Shown in pieces: positions 44,884 to 53,611 of a stretch of 64,000 nt of DNA. Source of the DNA: Treponema sp. (GTDB taxonomy: Bacteria; Spirochaetota; Spirochaetia; Treponematales; Treponemataceae); the NCBI GenBank assembly GCA_016296655.1, contig JAEDIW010000002.1:1-64000 (forward strand). Reading direction: 5' to 3'. The notes under the pieces are model-generated. The model had not been told where the DNA came from, ran no database searches, and saw nothing but the letters and a program-made list of their open reading frames with translations. Made by a program: the position numbers and the translations under genes. Each line of letters starts with the position of its first letter. The first letter of the stretch is position 1.

Positions 44884-46644
44884 ATGGATAAACTCTTGAT
44901 TAAGAAAATAGTTCCAAAAAGCATTTTTCTCACTTTTTATTCAATAATAAGCATATGCCTTATTTTTTCACGACCAATAATTTTTGTTATTATAAAAAAA
45001 ATATATCCAGAAATTCCTGCCGAAAACATTGTCCGCCTGCCATGGGTTTCTTCTACATTTGCTCTTTCTGGGATGGCCTTGCTTTTACTTGCAAGTATTT
45101 CTATTTTAACCTGCGGCAAAACAGGCCTTATTTTTTCAATTATTTTTGCAGATTTGCAGATTCTCCTTATGATTTTTGCAATCATCTCCAAAAAAGGTGT
45201 AATTCTGGCAGGATTTTTTGGTTCAGGAATGACGATTTTCTTCTGCTACATTCTATATGTGTTTTTAAAAAAGCTGCGCATTTCCATGCTGAATTTAAAT
45301 ATTACAAAAGAAAATCTGCAGAAAATTGTTTATACAGATGAATTGACTTCCCTTGCCAGTCGAAAAAAAATAACCGATACACTCAGAGCCATGGCTTCTC
45401 CTCAAAACCTTAAAAAGCCGTTTGCAATCATGTTCATTGACATGGACAATTTTAAACTAATAAATGACACTTTAGGCCATAAAATCGGAGACCTTTTTTT
45501 ACAGGAAGCCGCACACAATATTTCCAGAACCATAGAACCTGGAATGCTACTCGGAAGAATGGGAGGAGATGAATTTCTTTTGATAATTCCAGGAGTTTTC
45601 ACAGATAAAGAGCTGGAAACTTTTGCTTCAAAAGTAACTACAGGAATTACACATCCGTTTATATTCAAAAACGAGGACTATTCAGTAACATGCAGCATTG
45701 GAATTGCCCGTTATCCATTTGATGCAAGTGATGATTCTGAAATTTTACGCTTTGCAGACATGGCCTTATATCAGGCAAAAGAAAAAGGCAAAAATCGTGC
45801 TGTTATTTTTGATGATTCTTTAAGAAAAGCTTTACGCTTGGAAATTGAACTGCATTCCCTTATCGATGAACTGGACAGTGGCATAGAAATTCTTAAAGAT
45901 GTAGAAACAACTGACATTGAAAATATGAAAGCTCCCCAGGACGCCCAGTTTTATCTTTTGTTTCAGCCACAATTTATTGCCTCCAATCAAAAGCTGAGAG
46001 GCTTTGAAGTCCTATCACGCTTGAACTCAAAAGATTCTGGAAATATAAGTCCTTCGGTTTTTATTCCTGTTCTTGAAAAAAATGGAGACATAGTAGCTTT
46101 CAGTAAGTGGGTAATCAAGGAAAGTATCCATCAATATTTAAAAACAGTCACAGCTCTTGACGAAGCTCCTCTCCTTTGTGTAAACGTTTCAACAGTTCAA
46201 TTTCGTTCTCCTGATTTTATTGATTTTTTAAGGGAAACTTTAAAAGAATCAAAGATGCCACCTGAAAAACTGGAAATAGAAATAACGGAATCTGTAATCA
46301 TGTACTCTGCTGACATGGTTATAAAAAAATTGAATGAAATTCATGAAATGGGCATAAAAATTGCACTTGACGATTTTGGGACCGGCTATTCTTCATTCAA
46401 CTACCTGCGCCTGCTGCCTTTCGATTTACTGAAAATTGATAAAACATTTGTAGACCCATTGCCAAACGATGTTACAGGTCTGAATATCATAAGAACCATT
46501 ATAAACATGGCGCATGGACTGAAAATGGAAGTTATTGCAGAAGGTGTGGAAAATAAAGAGCAGTATGAACTTTTGCGCGACGCTGGATGCGACTTTATTC
46601 AGGGCTATTATTTTTCAAAGCCGGCTCCGCTTCAGGCTTTATGA
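44884..46644 (+). CDS. Membrane GGDEF-EAL cyclic-di-GMP enzyme
   Basis: This 586-residue protein has about four N-terminal membrane helices (1-130), a diguanylate cyclase domain with an intact GGDEF (GRMGGDEFLLIIPG) and RxxD-free surroundings, and an EAL phosphodiesterase domain. In the latter the signature reads EVL (RGFEVLSRL) with DDFGTGYSS and EGVENKEQYE conserved. The Glu of EVL remains, so phosphodiesterase activity is possible. It makes or breaks c-di-GMP at the inner membrane. A TATAAT at 44870-44875 would put the transcript start about two bases before the ATG. Its stop overlaps the next gene (ATGA). Confidence 0.93.
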   Translation: MDKLLIKKIVPKSIFLTFYSIISICLIFSRPIIFVIIKKIYPEIPAENIVRLPWVSSTFALSGMALLLLASISILTCGKTGLIFSIIFADLQILLMIFAIISKKGVILAGFFGSGMTIFFCYILYVFLKKLRISMLNLNITKENLQKIVYTDELTSLASRKKITDTLRAMASPQNLKKPFAIMFIDMDNFKLINDTLGHKIGDLFLQEAAHNISRTIEPGMLLGRMGGDEFLLIIPGVFTDKELETFASKVTTGITHPFIFKNEDYSVTCSIGIARYPFDASDDSEILRFADMALYQAKEKGKNRAVIFDDSLRKALRLEIELHSLIDELDSGIEILKDVETTDIENMKAPQDAQFYLLFQPQFIASNQKLRGFEVLSRLNSKDSGNISPSVFIPVLEKNGDIVAFSKWVIKESIHQYLKTVTALDEAPLLCVNVSTVQFRSPDFIDFLRETLKESKMPPEKLEIEITESVIMYSADMVIKKLNEIHEMGIKIALDDFGTGYSSFNYLRLLPFDLLKIDKTFVDPLPNDVTGLNIIRTIINMAHGLKMEVIAEGVENKEQYELLRDAGCDFIQGYYFSKPAPLQAL

Positions 46645-47477
46645 CGATTTCATCTTTTTCAGCAGAAAATTCACTGGAAACAGCAGAATTTCTTTTAAAA
46701 CATGAAATAAAATGTGTTTCACTGATTCAAAAGCTCAAAGACTCGCCTTCTGAAGTTTTTATTTTCCGAAATACAAAAACAAATGCCATTGCAGGAATAA
46801 TTTCAGTTTCTGCAGGAGGTAGCATTCTGCACTGTCTGCCAGATTTGCAGGTTATTGTAGCCGCTGAAAAGTTGATTTTAACACTGGTAAAAAACCGCAC
46901 TCTGTTCTGTATAAATGGAGAGAAAAAAGCCTCTCAGGCCTTGGCAGATTTCTTTTATTCACACGGATTTCAAAAACCCAAAATTATAAATAACTATATT
47001 CTGATGAATAGAAAAAGCAGCGTTATTCCAGAAAAATGTAATTCAAACGGCCTGATTTTTAAGAAATGCACTGAAAATGATGCTAAATTTCTGCTTCCGC
47101 TGGAACTTGCATATCAGAAAGAAGAAGTTTTGACTGATAGTCAGAAAATAAATCCAGCTGTATGCAGTTATAGCCTTATGCGCAGACTAAAAACGCAAAT
47201 TGTTTTTTCAGCTGTAAAGAATGGAAAAATTGTTGCAAAGGCCGGAACAAATGCACTTTCCTGGAACTATGCACAGCTGGGTGGAATATATACTTTGCCA
47301 GAATACAGAAGGCAGAATATTGCTTTCCTTACAGTCAGAACTTTGCTTGCATTCCTTTTTTCATGCAGAAAAAATGCAGTTTTGTTTGTAAATGAAAAAA
47401 ACACAAAAGCCTTAAACTTATACAAAAAACTCGGATTTTCTGAAGTTTGTCCATACCAAATTGCATATTTTCAATAA
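46641..47477 (+). CDS. GNAT-family N-acetyltransferase
   Basis: This protein has about 278 residues. The C-terminal GNAT core shows the acetyl-CoA loop region YTLPEYRRQNIAFLTVRTLL and the closing LYKKLGFSEV. The N-terminal half (DLQVIVAAEKLILTLVKNRT) looks like a second, decayed GNAT-type fold. The ATG at 46641 overlaps the upstream TGA (ATGA), so coupling with the GGDEF-EAL gene is likely; an earlier in-frame start at 46587 would overlap that gene by 58 bases. The acceptor substrate is unknown. Confidence 0.8.
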   Translation: MTISSFSAENSLETAEFLLKHEIKCVSLIQKLKDSPSEVFIFRNTKTNAIAGIISVSAGGSILHCLPDLQVIVAAEKLILTLVKNRTLFCINGEKKASQALADFFYSHGFQKPKIINNYILMNRKSSVIPEKCNSNGLIFKKCTENDAKFLLPLELAYQKEEVLTDSQKINPAVCSYSLMRRLKTQIVFSAVKNGKIVAKAGTNALSWNYAQLGGIYTLPEYRRQNIAFLTVRTLLAFLFSCRKNAVLFVNEKNTKALNLYKKLGFSEVCPYQIAYFQ

Positions 47478-47499
47478 AAATTGCATAAATATGCAATTT
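47478..47499. repeat. Perfect 22-bp palindromic sequence after the GNAT gene
   Basis: AAATTGCATA (47478-47487), AA, and TATGCAATTT (47490-47499) are perfectly symmetric and begin immediately after the GNAT stop codon. A T-run follows about 35 bases later. It could be an operator for the symporter gene downstream or part of a terminator. Confidence 0.5.
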
Positions 47500-47573
47500 C
47501 ATACAATTCATCTATTGAATGATTCGTTTTTTTCCCATAAACTTTGTACGCAAATTATTTAAAAGGGGTCAAA

Positions 47574-49061
47574 ATGAATTTTGAAATCATTTTAAGATTC
47601 AGTGCCTTTGTTCTATACCTTATGATTATGGTATTCATTGGCCTGAAGCACATGAGCAAGAATAACAATTCTTCGGATTTTTTCCTTGGAGGAAGAAAAA
47701 TTGGGCCATGGATGACAGCCCTAAGCGCAGAAGCTTCTGATATGTCTGGCTGGCTTTTAATGGGCTTGCCTGGTGTTGCTTATCTTACAGGCCAGAAAGA
47801 AGCCTTTTGGACAGCTGTTGGCCTGGAAATAGGTACATATCTGAACTGGCTTTTTGTAGCAAAACCGCTGCGCAATTATACAGCATTATGCGGAAATGCA
47901 ATTACAATTCCTCAGTTCTTGACAAACCGTTTTAAAGACAAATCACATGTAATTTCATTTGTATCTGTCATTTTTATTCTGATTTTCTTTACAGTTTATA
48001 CAGCCAGCAGTTTTGTTTCCTGTGGAAAACTTATAAATTCTGTTTTTGGTGTACCATATTTCATAGCTCTTTTAATCGGAATTGCCGTAATTTTAACTTA
48101 TACATTGCTTGGTGGATTTCTGGCTGTCTGCTCAACAGATTTTATCCAGGGAACACTCATGTTCTTTGCTTTGATAATTACAACAATCATCATGATTTTT
48201 ACACTAGGTGGTCCTGCAGAAACTTTTACAAAAGTAAGTACATTCGGAAGCCAGTTTCTAAATCCATTTGTAAAAGACAACACAAATTTCGGCTTAATTG
48301 ACATAGCTTCTTCACTGGCATGGGGACTTGGCTATTTTGGAATGCCACACATTCTTGTCCGGTTCATGAGCATACGAAGCGACAAAGACATAAAGCTTTC
48401 ACGCAGAATTGCTATGGTTTGGGTTACTATTGCTTTCATGGGCGCTCTTTTTATTGGTGCTGTTGCAAAAGCCTACCTTGCAGTACCTCTTGAAGAGGGA
48501 AAACAGGAAACTGTAGTAATTGCTTCAATTCTTCAAACTTATCCGGCTTTTATCGGAGGAATTTTCCTTTGCGCAATTCTTGCAGCTGCAATGAGTACTG
48601 CAGATTCTCAACTTTTGGTCGCAGCTTCTGCATTCAGCGAAGATGTTTACCGGGGATTTATGAACAAAGAAGCAGAGCCTAAAAAAGTTCTGCAAATCAG
48701 TCGAATTACAGTTTTAATCATTGGGCTTGTAGCATTCTTCCTTTCGATTGATCCTAACAACTCAATTTTTAGTCTTGTAAGCTATGCATGGGCAGGATTT
48801 GGAGCAACCTTTGGTCCTCTGATTTTGCTGTCACTTTTCTGGCGCGGAACAACAAAATCTGGTGCATTGTCAGGACTTGTTGCAGGTGGAGTTACGGTAA
48901 TAGTTTGGCATCAGCTTAAAGGCGGAATTTTCAATCTGTATGAACTTGCACCAGGCTTTTTAGTTTGTCTGACAGTTGCAATTGTAGTGAGCCTTCTTGA
49001 TAAAGAAAAAGATCCTGAAGTTTTGAAAGAATTTGATGAATTCAAAAAGGCATGTAAGTAA
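47574..49061 (+). CDS. Sodium:solute symporter, PutP-like
   Basis: This inner-membrane protein has about 495 residues and about 13 helices in the SSS/LeuT-fold family. The pattern is that of sodium/proline symporters: FFLGGRKIGPWMTALSAEAS, DMSGWLLMGLPGVAYLTG and AILAAAMSTADSQLLVAASA. It would import proline or a similar small solute with Na+. The ATG at 47574 follows AAAAGGGG; an in-frame TTG at 47544 is unlikely. It is a single gene. Confidence 0.88.
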   Translation: MNFEIILRFSAFVLYLMIMVFIGLKHMSKNNNSSDFFLGGRKIGPWMTALSAEASDMSGWLLMGLPGVAYLTGQKEAFWTAVGLEIGTYLNWLFVAKPLRNYTALCGNAITIPQFLTNRFKDKSHVISFVSVIFILIFFTVYTASSFVSCGKLINSVFGVPYFIALLIGIAVILTYTLLGGFLAVCSTDFIQGTLMFFALIITTIIMIFTLGGPAETFTKVSTFGSQFLNPFVKDNTNFGLIDIASSLAWGLGYFGMPHILVRFMSIRSDKDIKLSRRIAMVWVTIAFMGALFIGAVAKAYLAVPLEEGKQETVVIASILQTYPAFIGGIFLCAILAAAMSTADSQLLVAASAFSEDVYRGFMNKEAEPKKVLQISRITVLIIGLVAFFLSIDPNNSIFSLVSYAWAGFGATFGPLILLSLFWRGTTKSGALSGLVAGGVTVIVWHQLKGGIFNLYELAPGFLVCLTVAIVVSLLDKEKDPEVLKEFDEFKKACK

Positions 49062-49071
49062 AATTTTTCTT

Positions 49072-49280
49072 TTGACATCTGGAGATTTTTCAATATACTG
49101 TTTTGTAGGAAAGGGTTCTAAATTGTGAGTTTAAGATTTTAATTGTAAAAACTCAATTAAAAATAAACCTTTGTTCATATAGAATATAAAGTTTTCTGCT
49201 GAACAGAGGCTTTCAAAAAAGAATTGATTTTTAAAAAGTCTGCCCTGTCTGAATTTTCAGGCAGGGCGCTTTTCTTTTAA
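49072..49280 (+). ncRNA. Candidate small RNA with its own promoter and terminator
   Basis: TTGACA (49072-49077), 16 bp and TATACT (49094-49099) form a strong promoter starting 10 bases after the symporter stop. The expected start is about 49106. No ORF with a ribosome binding site follows. GCCCTG-T-CTGA (49242-49252) with TCAG-G-CAGGGC (49257-49267) and the T-rich tail to 49278 form a textbook terminator. Inside, GAGTTT/AAACTC and CCTTTGTTC/GAACAGAGG can pair. The predicted transcript is about 175 nt. No known RNA family was recognised. Confidence 0.5.
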
Positions 49281-49299
49281 AATAGCCTGAATTTTGACT

Positions 49300-49630
49300 T
49301 TAGTTGAGAATTTACAACTTAACCAGCATGTTTTTCAAGATCCTTAAAGGAAATCTGATGTATGAATTTCTTATTTCAAAGTTCAATGGAAAACGAGGCC
49401 TAATATTAACAGACTTATAAGCCGTTTTGAGTGTTATCATATCAAGCACAGAAGTATCATTGAATCCGACTGGGGAAATATTGAAAAATAACTTTCAGCT
49501 TGAATGTCATAAGGCAAGAAGTATTGTCAGTATGTTCTGTCAATTTTTCTATAGCATTGCTGCTTATATGATTAACCGCAATCTGAACTTTTATCAAAAC
49601 TTTTTCAGATTACGGGTAATTTAGAAAACT
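49300..49630 (+). pseudogene. Possible decayed gene (frameshifted)
   Basis: Two adjacent frames give protein-like text that joins across shifts: FECYHIKHRSIIESDWGNIE in one frame and FQLECHKARSIVSMFCQFFY in the next, ending at a stop near 49623. A short third piece (FNGKRGLILTDL) precedes them. This looks like the C-terminal remnant of a once-intact gene, perhaps a transposase, but the family was not identified. There is no start or ribosome binding site for an intact product. Confidence 0.3.
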
Positions 49631-49668
49631 CGAATTTCAGGCAAAATAGGTTTCTAGAAAAATGAAAA

Positions 49669-50505
49669 CTAGAGGTATTTTTTCATTTCATGACCATCGA
49701 CTCCTGCATACAACTCAACAAGATTTTTCGCAGGAGAACAGTTAATTTTTTGAAGAAGGACTTCTTCAATTTGGAAAAAGCCTACATCTGCACTCATCTG
49801 AACTTCAATTTTTATAGGTTTTTCGCTGCCACTTAAAATCTTAACCTTCTCAATGGAGTTTGCCGAATATTTATGAATATCGCCTACACTCGGTGTTGTA
49901 TTGAGTTCCATAGGAATTCTGGCACGCCCTTTTGTCATATCACATCCATCTGCAATAAGAATAAGCCCTGCTTCAACTGAATGGATTTTCCGCGTTCCCA
50001 TGTGCCCGATAATTCCTTCCAATGCCATTGAGCGAATTACAACTCGACGGTTCAAATCCTTCTTTTCAGGTAAAACTTTTTCAAGCACACGGTTTATAAC
50101 AGGCAAAGCAAGAATGCCAGAATACAGTTCATGATCCTGCCGGCCAACAGTCATGCCAAAATCATGCAGAAATGAGGCAAACATGACTGCACAAATGCTG
50201 TCTGAAAAAGTTCCAGCCTGTTCCGTTTCCAAAGAAGTTTTAATTTTTGCCTGATAAAGTATTTTGAGCATTTTCAAGACATTTCGGCAAACTGTCCTCA
50301 TGTGTACAGGCCCATGGTCGTTAAATCCGAGCCTAACAATTGAAACATTGTTTGAATAATCCTGCACAGCCTGAACTTCATCGTCTTCAACAAGTTCATT
50401 CATGATTTTCAAAGGCAAATCATCTTTTTCAGGGGTTAAATCAATAAGTTCTTTTGTAAGTGTAAGGATTTTTTCATTAACTGATAATTCTTTTGGACTT
50501 TTCAT
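49669..50505 (-). CDS. HD-domain phosphohydrolase
   Basis: This 278-residue cytoplasmic protein has metal-ligand residues of the HD superfamily: H in NDHGPVHMRTV, the HD pair in ASFLHDFGM, H in GIIGHMGTRKIH and D in LILIADGCDMTKGRARIP. The C-terminal part (about 205-278) is a small alpha/beta domain. The substrate is unknown; nucleotides are common for the family. On the minus strand TTGACA (50540-50535), 17 bases, TATTTT (50517-50512) and six bases lead straight into the ATG, which predicts a leaderless mRNA. No Shine-Dalgarno is present. Confidence 0.8.
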   Translation of the reverse strand: MKSPKELSVNEKILTLTKELIDLTPEKDDLPLKIMNELVEDDEVQAVQDYSNNVSIVRLGFNDHGPVHMRTVCRNVLKMLKILYQAKIKTSLETEQAGTFSDSICAVMFASFLHDFGMTVGRQDHELYSGILALPVINRVLEKVLPEKKDLNRRVVIRSMALEGIIGHMGTRKIHSVEAGLILIADGCDMTKGRARIPMELNTTPSVGDIHKYSANSIEKVKILSGSEKPIKIEVQMSADVGFFQIEEVLLQKINCSPAKNLVELYAGVDGHEMKKYL

Positions 50506-50540
50506 AACTTCAAAATATTTATTTTCTTTCCTGCTGTCAA
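50506..50540 (-). promoter_or_regulatory. Promoter giving a probable leaderless HD-protein transcript
   Basis: On the minus strand: consensus TTGACA (50540-50535), exactly 17 bases, TATTTT (50517-50512), then GAAGTT and the ATG at 50505. The predicted +1 is the A of the start codon. Confidence 0.6.
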
Positions 50541-50625
50541 ATTTTTTACTAGATTTTTCAGATTTCGCAGTTATACGCTGATTAACACTTGAAGCGATTG
50601 CTCACTACTTTCCGTCAAACAAATT

Positions 50626-50682
50626 AGGACTATCCAAAAAGTAAAATTCATAGTGTCATTTTCGAATTATTAGACAGACCCA
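50626..50682. repeat. Degenerate GGGGCTGTCC-type repeat, copy R5
   Basis: AGGACTATCCAAAAAG and TAGACAGACCC are eroded ends, while the core GTAAAATTCATAGTGTCATT is well kept. It lies between two minus-strand genes. Confidence 0.6.
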
Positions 50683-50733
50683 CGATTAGCTGCATTCAAG
50701 GTTAACACTGAAAATTCCTCAATAGAATTTTCC

Positions 50734-51147
50734 TTAAAGAATCATGAGTAAGGTTCCTGCTGTAATAAAAATGCATCCCAGTAAAACTTTCAAACTACAG
50801 CTTTCATGCAAAAAAATAAAAGCCAGGCAAACTGTAAAAACTACAGAGGTTTTGTCAATTGGAACAACTTTACTGGCAGAGCCTGTCTGCAATGCCTTAA
50901 AATAGCATAACCAGCTCAAACCTGTTGCAAAGCCTGAAAGAATCAGAAAAATCCAGCTTTTTCTTGAAATTGAAACAATTCCGTGCTGCTGGTTCGTAAC
51001 AAAAACCATAATCCATGCCATGACAACAACAATGCATGTTCTTATTGCTGTTGCCAAGTTTGAATCAACCTTTTCAATGCCAGCTTTTGCCAAAATAGAT
51101 GTACAGGCAGCAAAAACAGAAGAAAGTATTGCAAATAAAAACCACAT
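50734..51147 (-). CDS. Single-domain EamA/DMT-type transporter
   Basis: This 137-residue membrane protein has about five helices and matches one EamA repeat (LILSGFATGLSWLCYFKALQ, IFLHESCSLKVLLGCIFITA). Most EamA transporters have two such repeats, so this one should work as a dimer, as small EamA proteins do. The substrate is unknown. It is downstream of phoU in the same direction with an 85-bp gap, so read-through from the phosphate operon is possible. Confidence 0.82.
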   Translation of the reverse strand: MWFLFAILSSVFAACTSILAKAGIEKVDSNLATAIRTCIVVVMAWIMVFVTNQQHGIVSISRKSWIFLILSGFATGLSWLCYFKALQTGSASKVVPIDKTSVVFTVCLAFIFLHESCSLKVLLGCIFITAGTLLMIL

Positions 51148-51232
51148 GAAATATCCAGTGTCCTAAATCAGATTTCACAAAATTATTTTTTACTGTTTCA
51201 ACATGTATACATCCAAAATGCACTTTCTGCAA

Positions 51233-51877
51233 TTATCTTTCGGTTTTTCGTTCTCCTGTTACGGCAAAAATTACCCATTCTGCAATATTAGTACAATGGT
51301 CTCCTATGCGTTCAAAATATTTTGCAATTAAAAGATAATCAAGAATCTGTTCCCCTTGATCTGTTTTCTTTATTTTTTCAACAAGATCCTTTTTTATTGC
51401 ATAATACAGTTCGTCGATTACATCATCATGAGCAATTACATTTTTTGCAGCATTAAAATCCCTGTTGATGTAAGATTCTACAGAATCATTCAGCATTTTT
51501 ATTATTTCACTGCCAATTTGGGCAATAGCATTCATATTGCTATAAGAAAAATCCGGCAACTCAATAATCAAATCTGCAATGTCTGCTGCATGATCGCCAA
51601 TCCGTTCCATATCTGTAATCATTTTTAAAGCTGCAGTAATTATGCGCAAATCGCTTGCCATAGGCTGCTGCTGAAGTAAAAGACGGAGGCATTGGCTTTC
51701 TATGTCTTTTTCCATGTCATCAATTTTGTCGTCGTTCGTTGCAATGACTTTTGCAGTTGCTGTATCTCGGCCAAGCAATGCAACTACAGAATTTTCGATT
51801 GCAACCTCAATCATTTTTCCCATTTTTATAATGCTTGCATTCAGATTTTTTAATTCTGCTTCATACTTTTCTCTCAT
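51233..51877 (-). CDS. phoU: Phosphate signalling protein PhoU
   Basis: This protein of about 214 residues is built of two PhoU three-helix repeats; the metal-cluster motif pieces ITDMERIGDHAADIA and YFERIGDHCTNIAEW are both visible. It links the Pst importer to PhoR and dampens the phosphate-starvation response. A TTG at 51886 is in frame, but the ATG at 51877 follows AGGAAGG and begins right after the pstB stop. It is the last gene of the pst operon. Confidence 0.94.
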   Translation of the reverse strand: MREKYEAELKNLNASIIKMGKMIEVAIENSVVALLGRDTATAKVIATNDDKIDDMEKDIESQCLRLLLQQQPMASDLRIITAALKMITDMERIGDHAADIADLIIELPDFSYSNMNAIAQIGSEIIKMLNDSVESYINRDFNAAKNVIAHDDVIDELYYAIKKDLVEKIKKTDQGEQILDYLLIAKYFERIGDHCTNIAEWVIFAVTGERKTER

Positions 51878-51878
51878 A

Positions 51879-52631
51879 TCAACCAAACCTTCCTGTTATA
51901 TATTCTTCAGTTTTTTTCATTTTGGGTTTGCTGAAAATCTGTTCAGTTTCGCCGGCTTCTATTATTTCTCCAAGTAAGAAAAATACTGTTTTATCTGAAA
52001 TCCTGACTGCCTGCTGCATATTGTGCGTAACAATTACGATTGTATATTTTTCTTTCAACTCCATTATGCAGTCTTCAATTTTTGATGTTGAAATAGGATC
52101 CAATGCAGAGGTCGGTTCATCCATTAAAAGGATTTCTGGCTGAACGGCAAGCGCACGAGCTATACAAAGTCTTTGCTGCTGTCCTCCAGAAAGTTCCAAA
52201 GCTGATTTTTTGAGATTGTCTTTCATCTCATTCCATATAGCTGCATTTTTCATCGACTGCTCAACAATGTCGTCAAGTTCTGACTTTTTCGTAATGCCAT
52301 GAGTTCTAGGCCCATAAGCAATATTGTCATAAATGCTCATTGGAAAAGGATTTGGTTTTTGAAATACCATACCAACCTTTTTCCTCAATTCATTTACATC
52401 AACTTTTCGTTCGTAAATACTGTTACCGTCCAGATAAATCTTTCCAGTAATTCGGCAACCCTCAACCATATCATTCATGCGGTTAAGGCTCTTCAGTAAT
52501 GTAGATTTTCCGCATCCACTTGGACCGATAAATGCCGTTATTTCATTTGCATCAATTGTCAGATTTACATTTTTCAAGGCATGAAAATTTGAATAATATA
52601 AATCCATATTTTCTATTTTTATTTTTTCCAT
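51879..52631 (-). CDS. pstB: Phosphate ABC transporter ATPase
   Basis: This 250-residue protein has Walker A GPSGCGKSTLLK, Q-loop MVFQKPNPFPMSIYDNI (typical of PstB), signature LSGGQQQR and Walker B ILLMDEPTSALDP. It powers high-affinity phosphate import on the cytoplasmic face. It lies 28 bp after pstA, and its stop is two bases from the phoU start. Confidence 0.96.
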   Translation of the reverse strand: MEKIKIENMDLYYSNFHALKNVNLTIDANEITAFIGPSGCGKSTLLKSLNRMNDMVEGCRITGKIYLDGNSIYERKVDVNELRKKVGMVFQKPNPFPMSIYDNIAYGPRTHGITKKSELDDIVEQSMKNAAIWNEMKDNLKKSALELSGGQQQRLCIARALAVQPEILLMDEPTSALDPISTSKIEDCIMELKEKYTIVIVTHNMQQAVRISDKTVFFLLGEIIEAGETEQIFSKPKMKKTEEYITGRFG

Positions 52632-52659
52632 AATTCACATTCCATTTAATTTTCTGACT

Positions 52660-53592
52660 TTACTTTACAGACTTATTACCAAGTTTTTTCATTAAAGCCG
52701 AAGATATGCTGTTTATGACTATAACCATAACAAGAAGAATTACAGCTGAGGCAAAAGCCTGATTTGTATGCAAACCTTCAGAACTTAAAAGATACATGTG
52801 GATTGCAAGGGTTCTGCCTGAGCCAAACAAATCCTCTGGTATCTGAGCAACTGTTCCAGCTGTATAAATCAATGCTGCTGTTTCCCCAACAATTCTTCCA
52901 CAAGCAAGAATTACGCCACTAAAAATTCCTGGCATAGCACTTGGCAAAATAATTTTAAAAACCGTACGAAGTTTGCCGGCTCCAAGTCCAAAACTGCCTT
53001 CCCTATAACTTTCGGGCACTGCAAGCAAAGCTTCCTGAGTAGTCCGCATGATAGTCGGCAAAATCATTATGGCAACAGTCCAACTACCGGCAATAATCGA
53101 ATAGCCCCACTGAAAAAAATTCACAAACAGCAGCATACCAAAAAGCCCATAAATTATTGATGGAATGCCTGCAAGGGTTTCTGTTGTAAGACTTACAACC
53201 TTTACAAATCGATTACTCTTGCTACTGTACTCAACCAGATAAATTGCTGAGCCAATTCCTAAAGGACAGGCAATAAGCAGTGCCAGTACTGTCATGACCA
53301 ATGTATTTATAAGTGCTGGAATTACAGAACAATTTTCTGATGTATAATGCGGGTTAAATAAGTCCTTATTTAAAAACGGCAGGCCTTTTACGAGTATGTA
53401 TCCCAGCATAAAAACCAAACTTCCAAGTGTAATACAGGCACAGACATAAACTGCTGAACGCAAAAACCGGGAAAAATCTTTCCTGCATTTTCTGATATTA
53501 CCTGCATTCAATTTTAAGTTATGTCTTTTCCTGCCGAGGGGCAGAAAAGGCAGCTTTACTGTTGATTCAACTTTTACTGTGCTTTCAGACAT
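52660..53592 (-). CDS. pstA: Phosphate ABC transporter permease PstA
   Basis: This protein of about 310 residues has six helices and the PstA patterns GIGSAIYLVEYS, ETLAGIPSIIYGLFG and the EAA-type loop SYREGSFGLGAGKLRTVFKI. Two adjacent ATGs occur; the second (53592) is four bases after GGAGG and is better spaced. It forms the inner-membrane channel with PstC. Confidence 0.95.
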   Translation of the reverse strand: MSESTVKVESTVKLPFLPLGRKRHNLKLNAGNIRKCRKDFSRFLRSAVYVCACITLGSLVFMLGYILVKGLPFLNKDLFNPHYTSENCSVIPALINTLVMTVLALLIACPLGIGSAIYLVEYSSKSNRFVKVVSLTTETLAGIPSIIYGLFGMLLFVNFFQWGYSIIAGSWTVAIMILPTIMRTTQEALLAVPESYREGSFGLGAGKLRTVFKIILPSAMPGIFSGVILACGRIVGETAALIYTAGTVAQIPEDLFGSGRTLAIHMYLLSSEGLHTNQAFASAVILLVMVIVINSISSALMKKLGNKSVK

Positions 53593-53611
53593 CATTCCTC
53601 CATATTTTCTG

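Noticed and set aside
49427..49624. Possible 65-codon gene starting with TTG.
   Set aside because: It has no ribosome binding site, and the reading frame makes protein-like sense only when joined to a different frame upstream; it is better described as a remnant.
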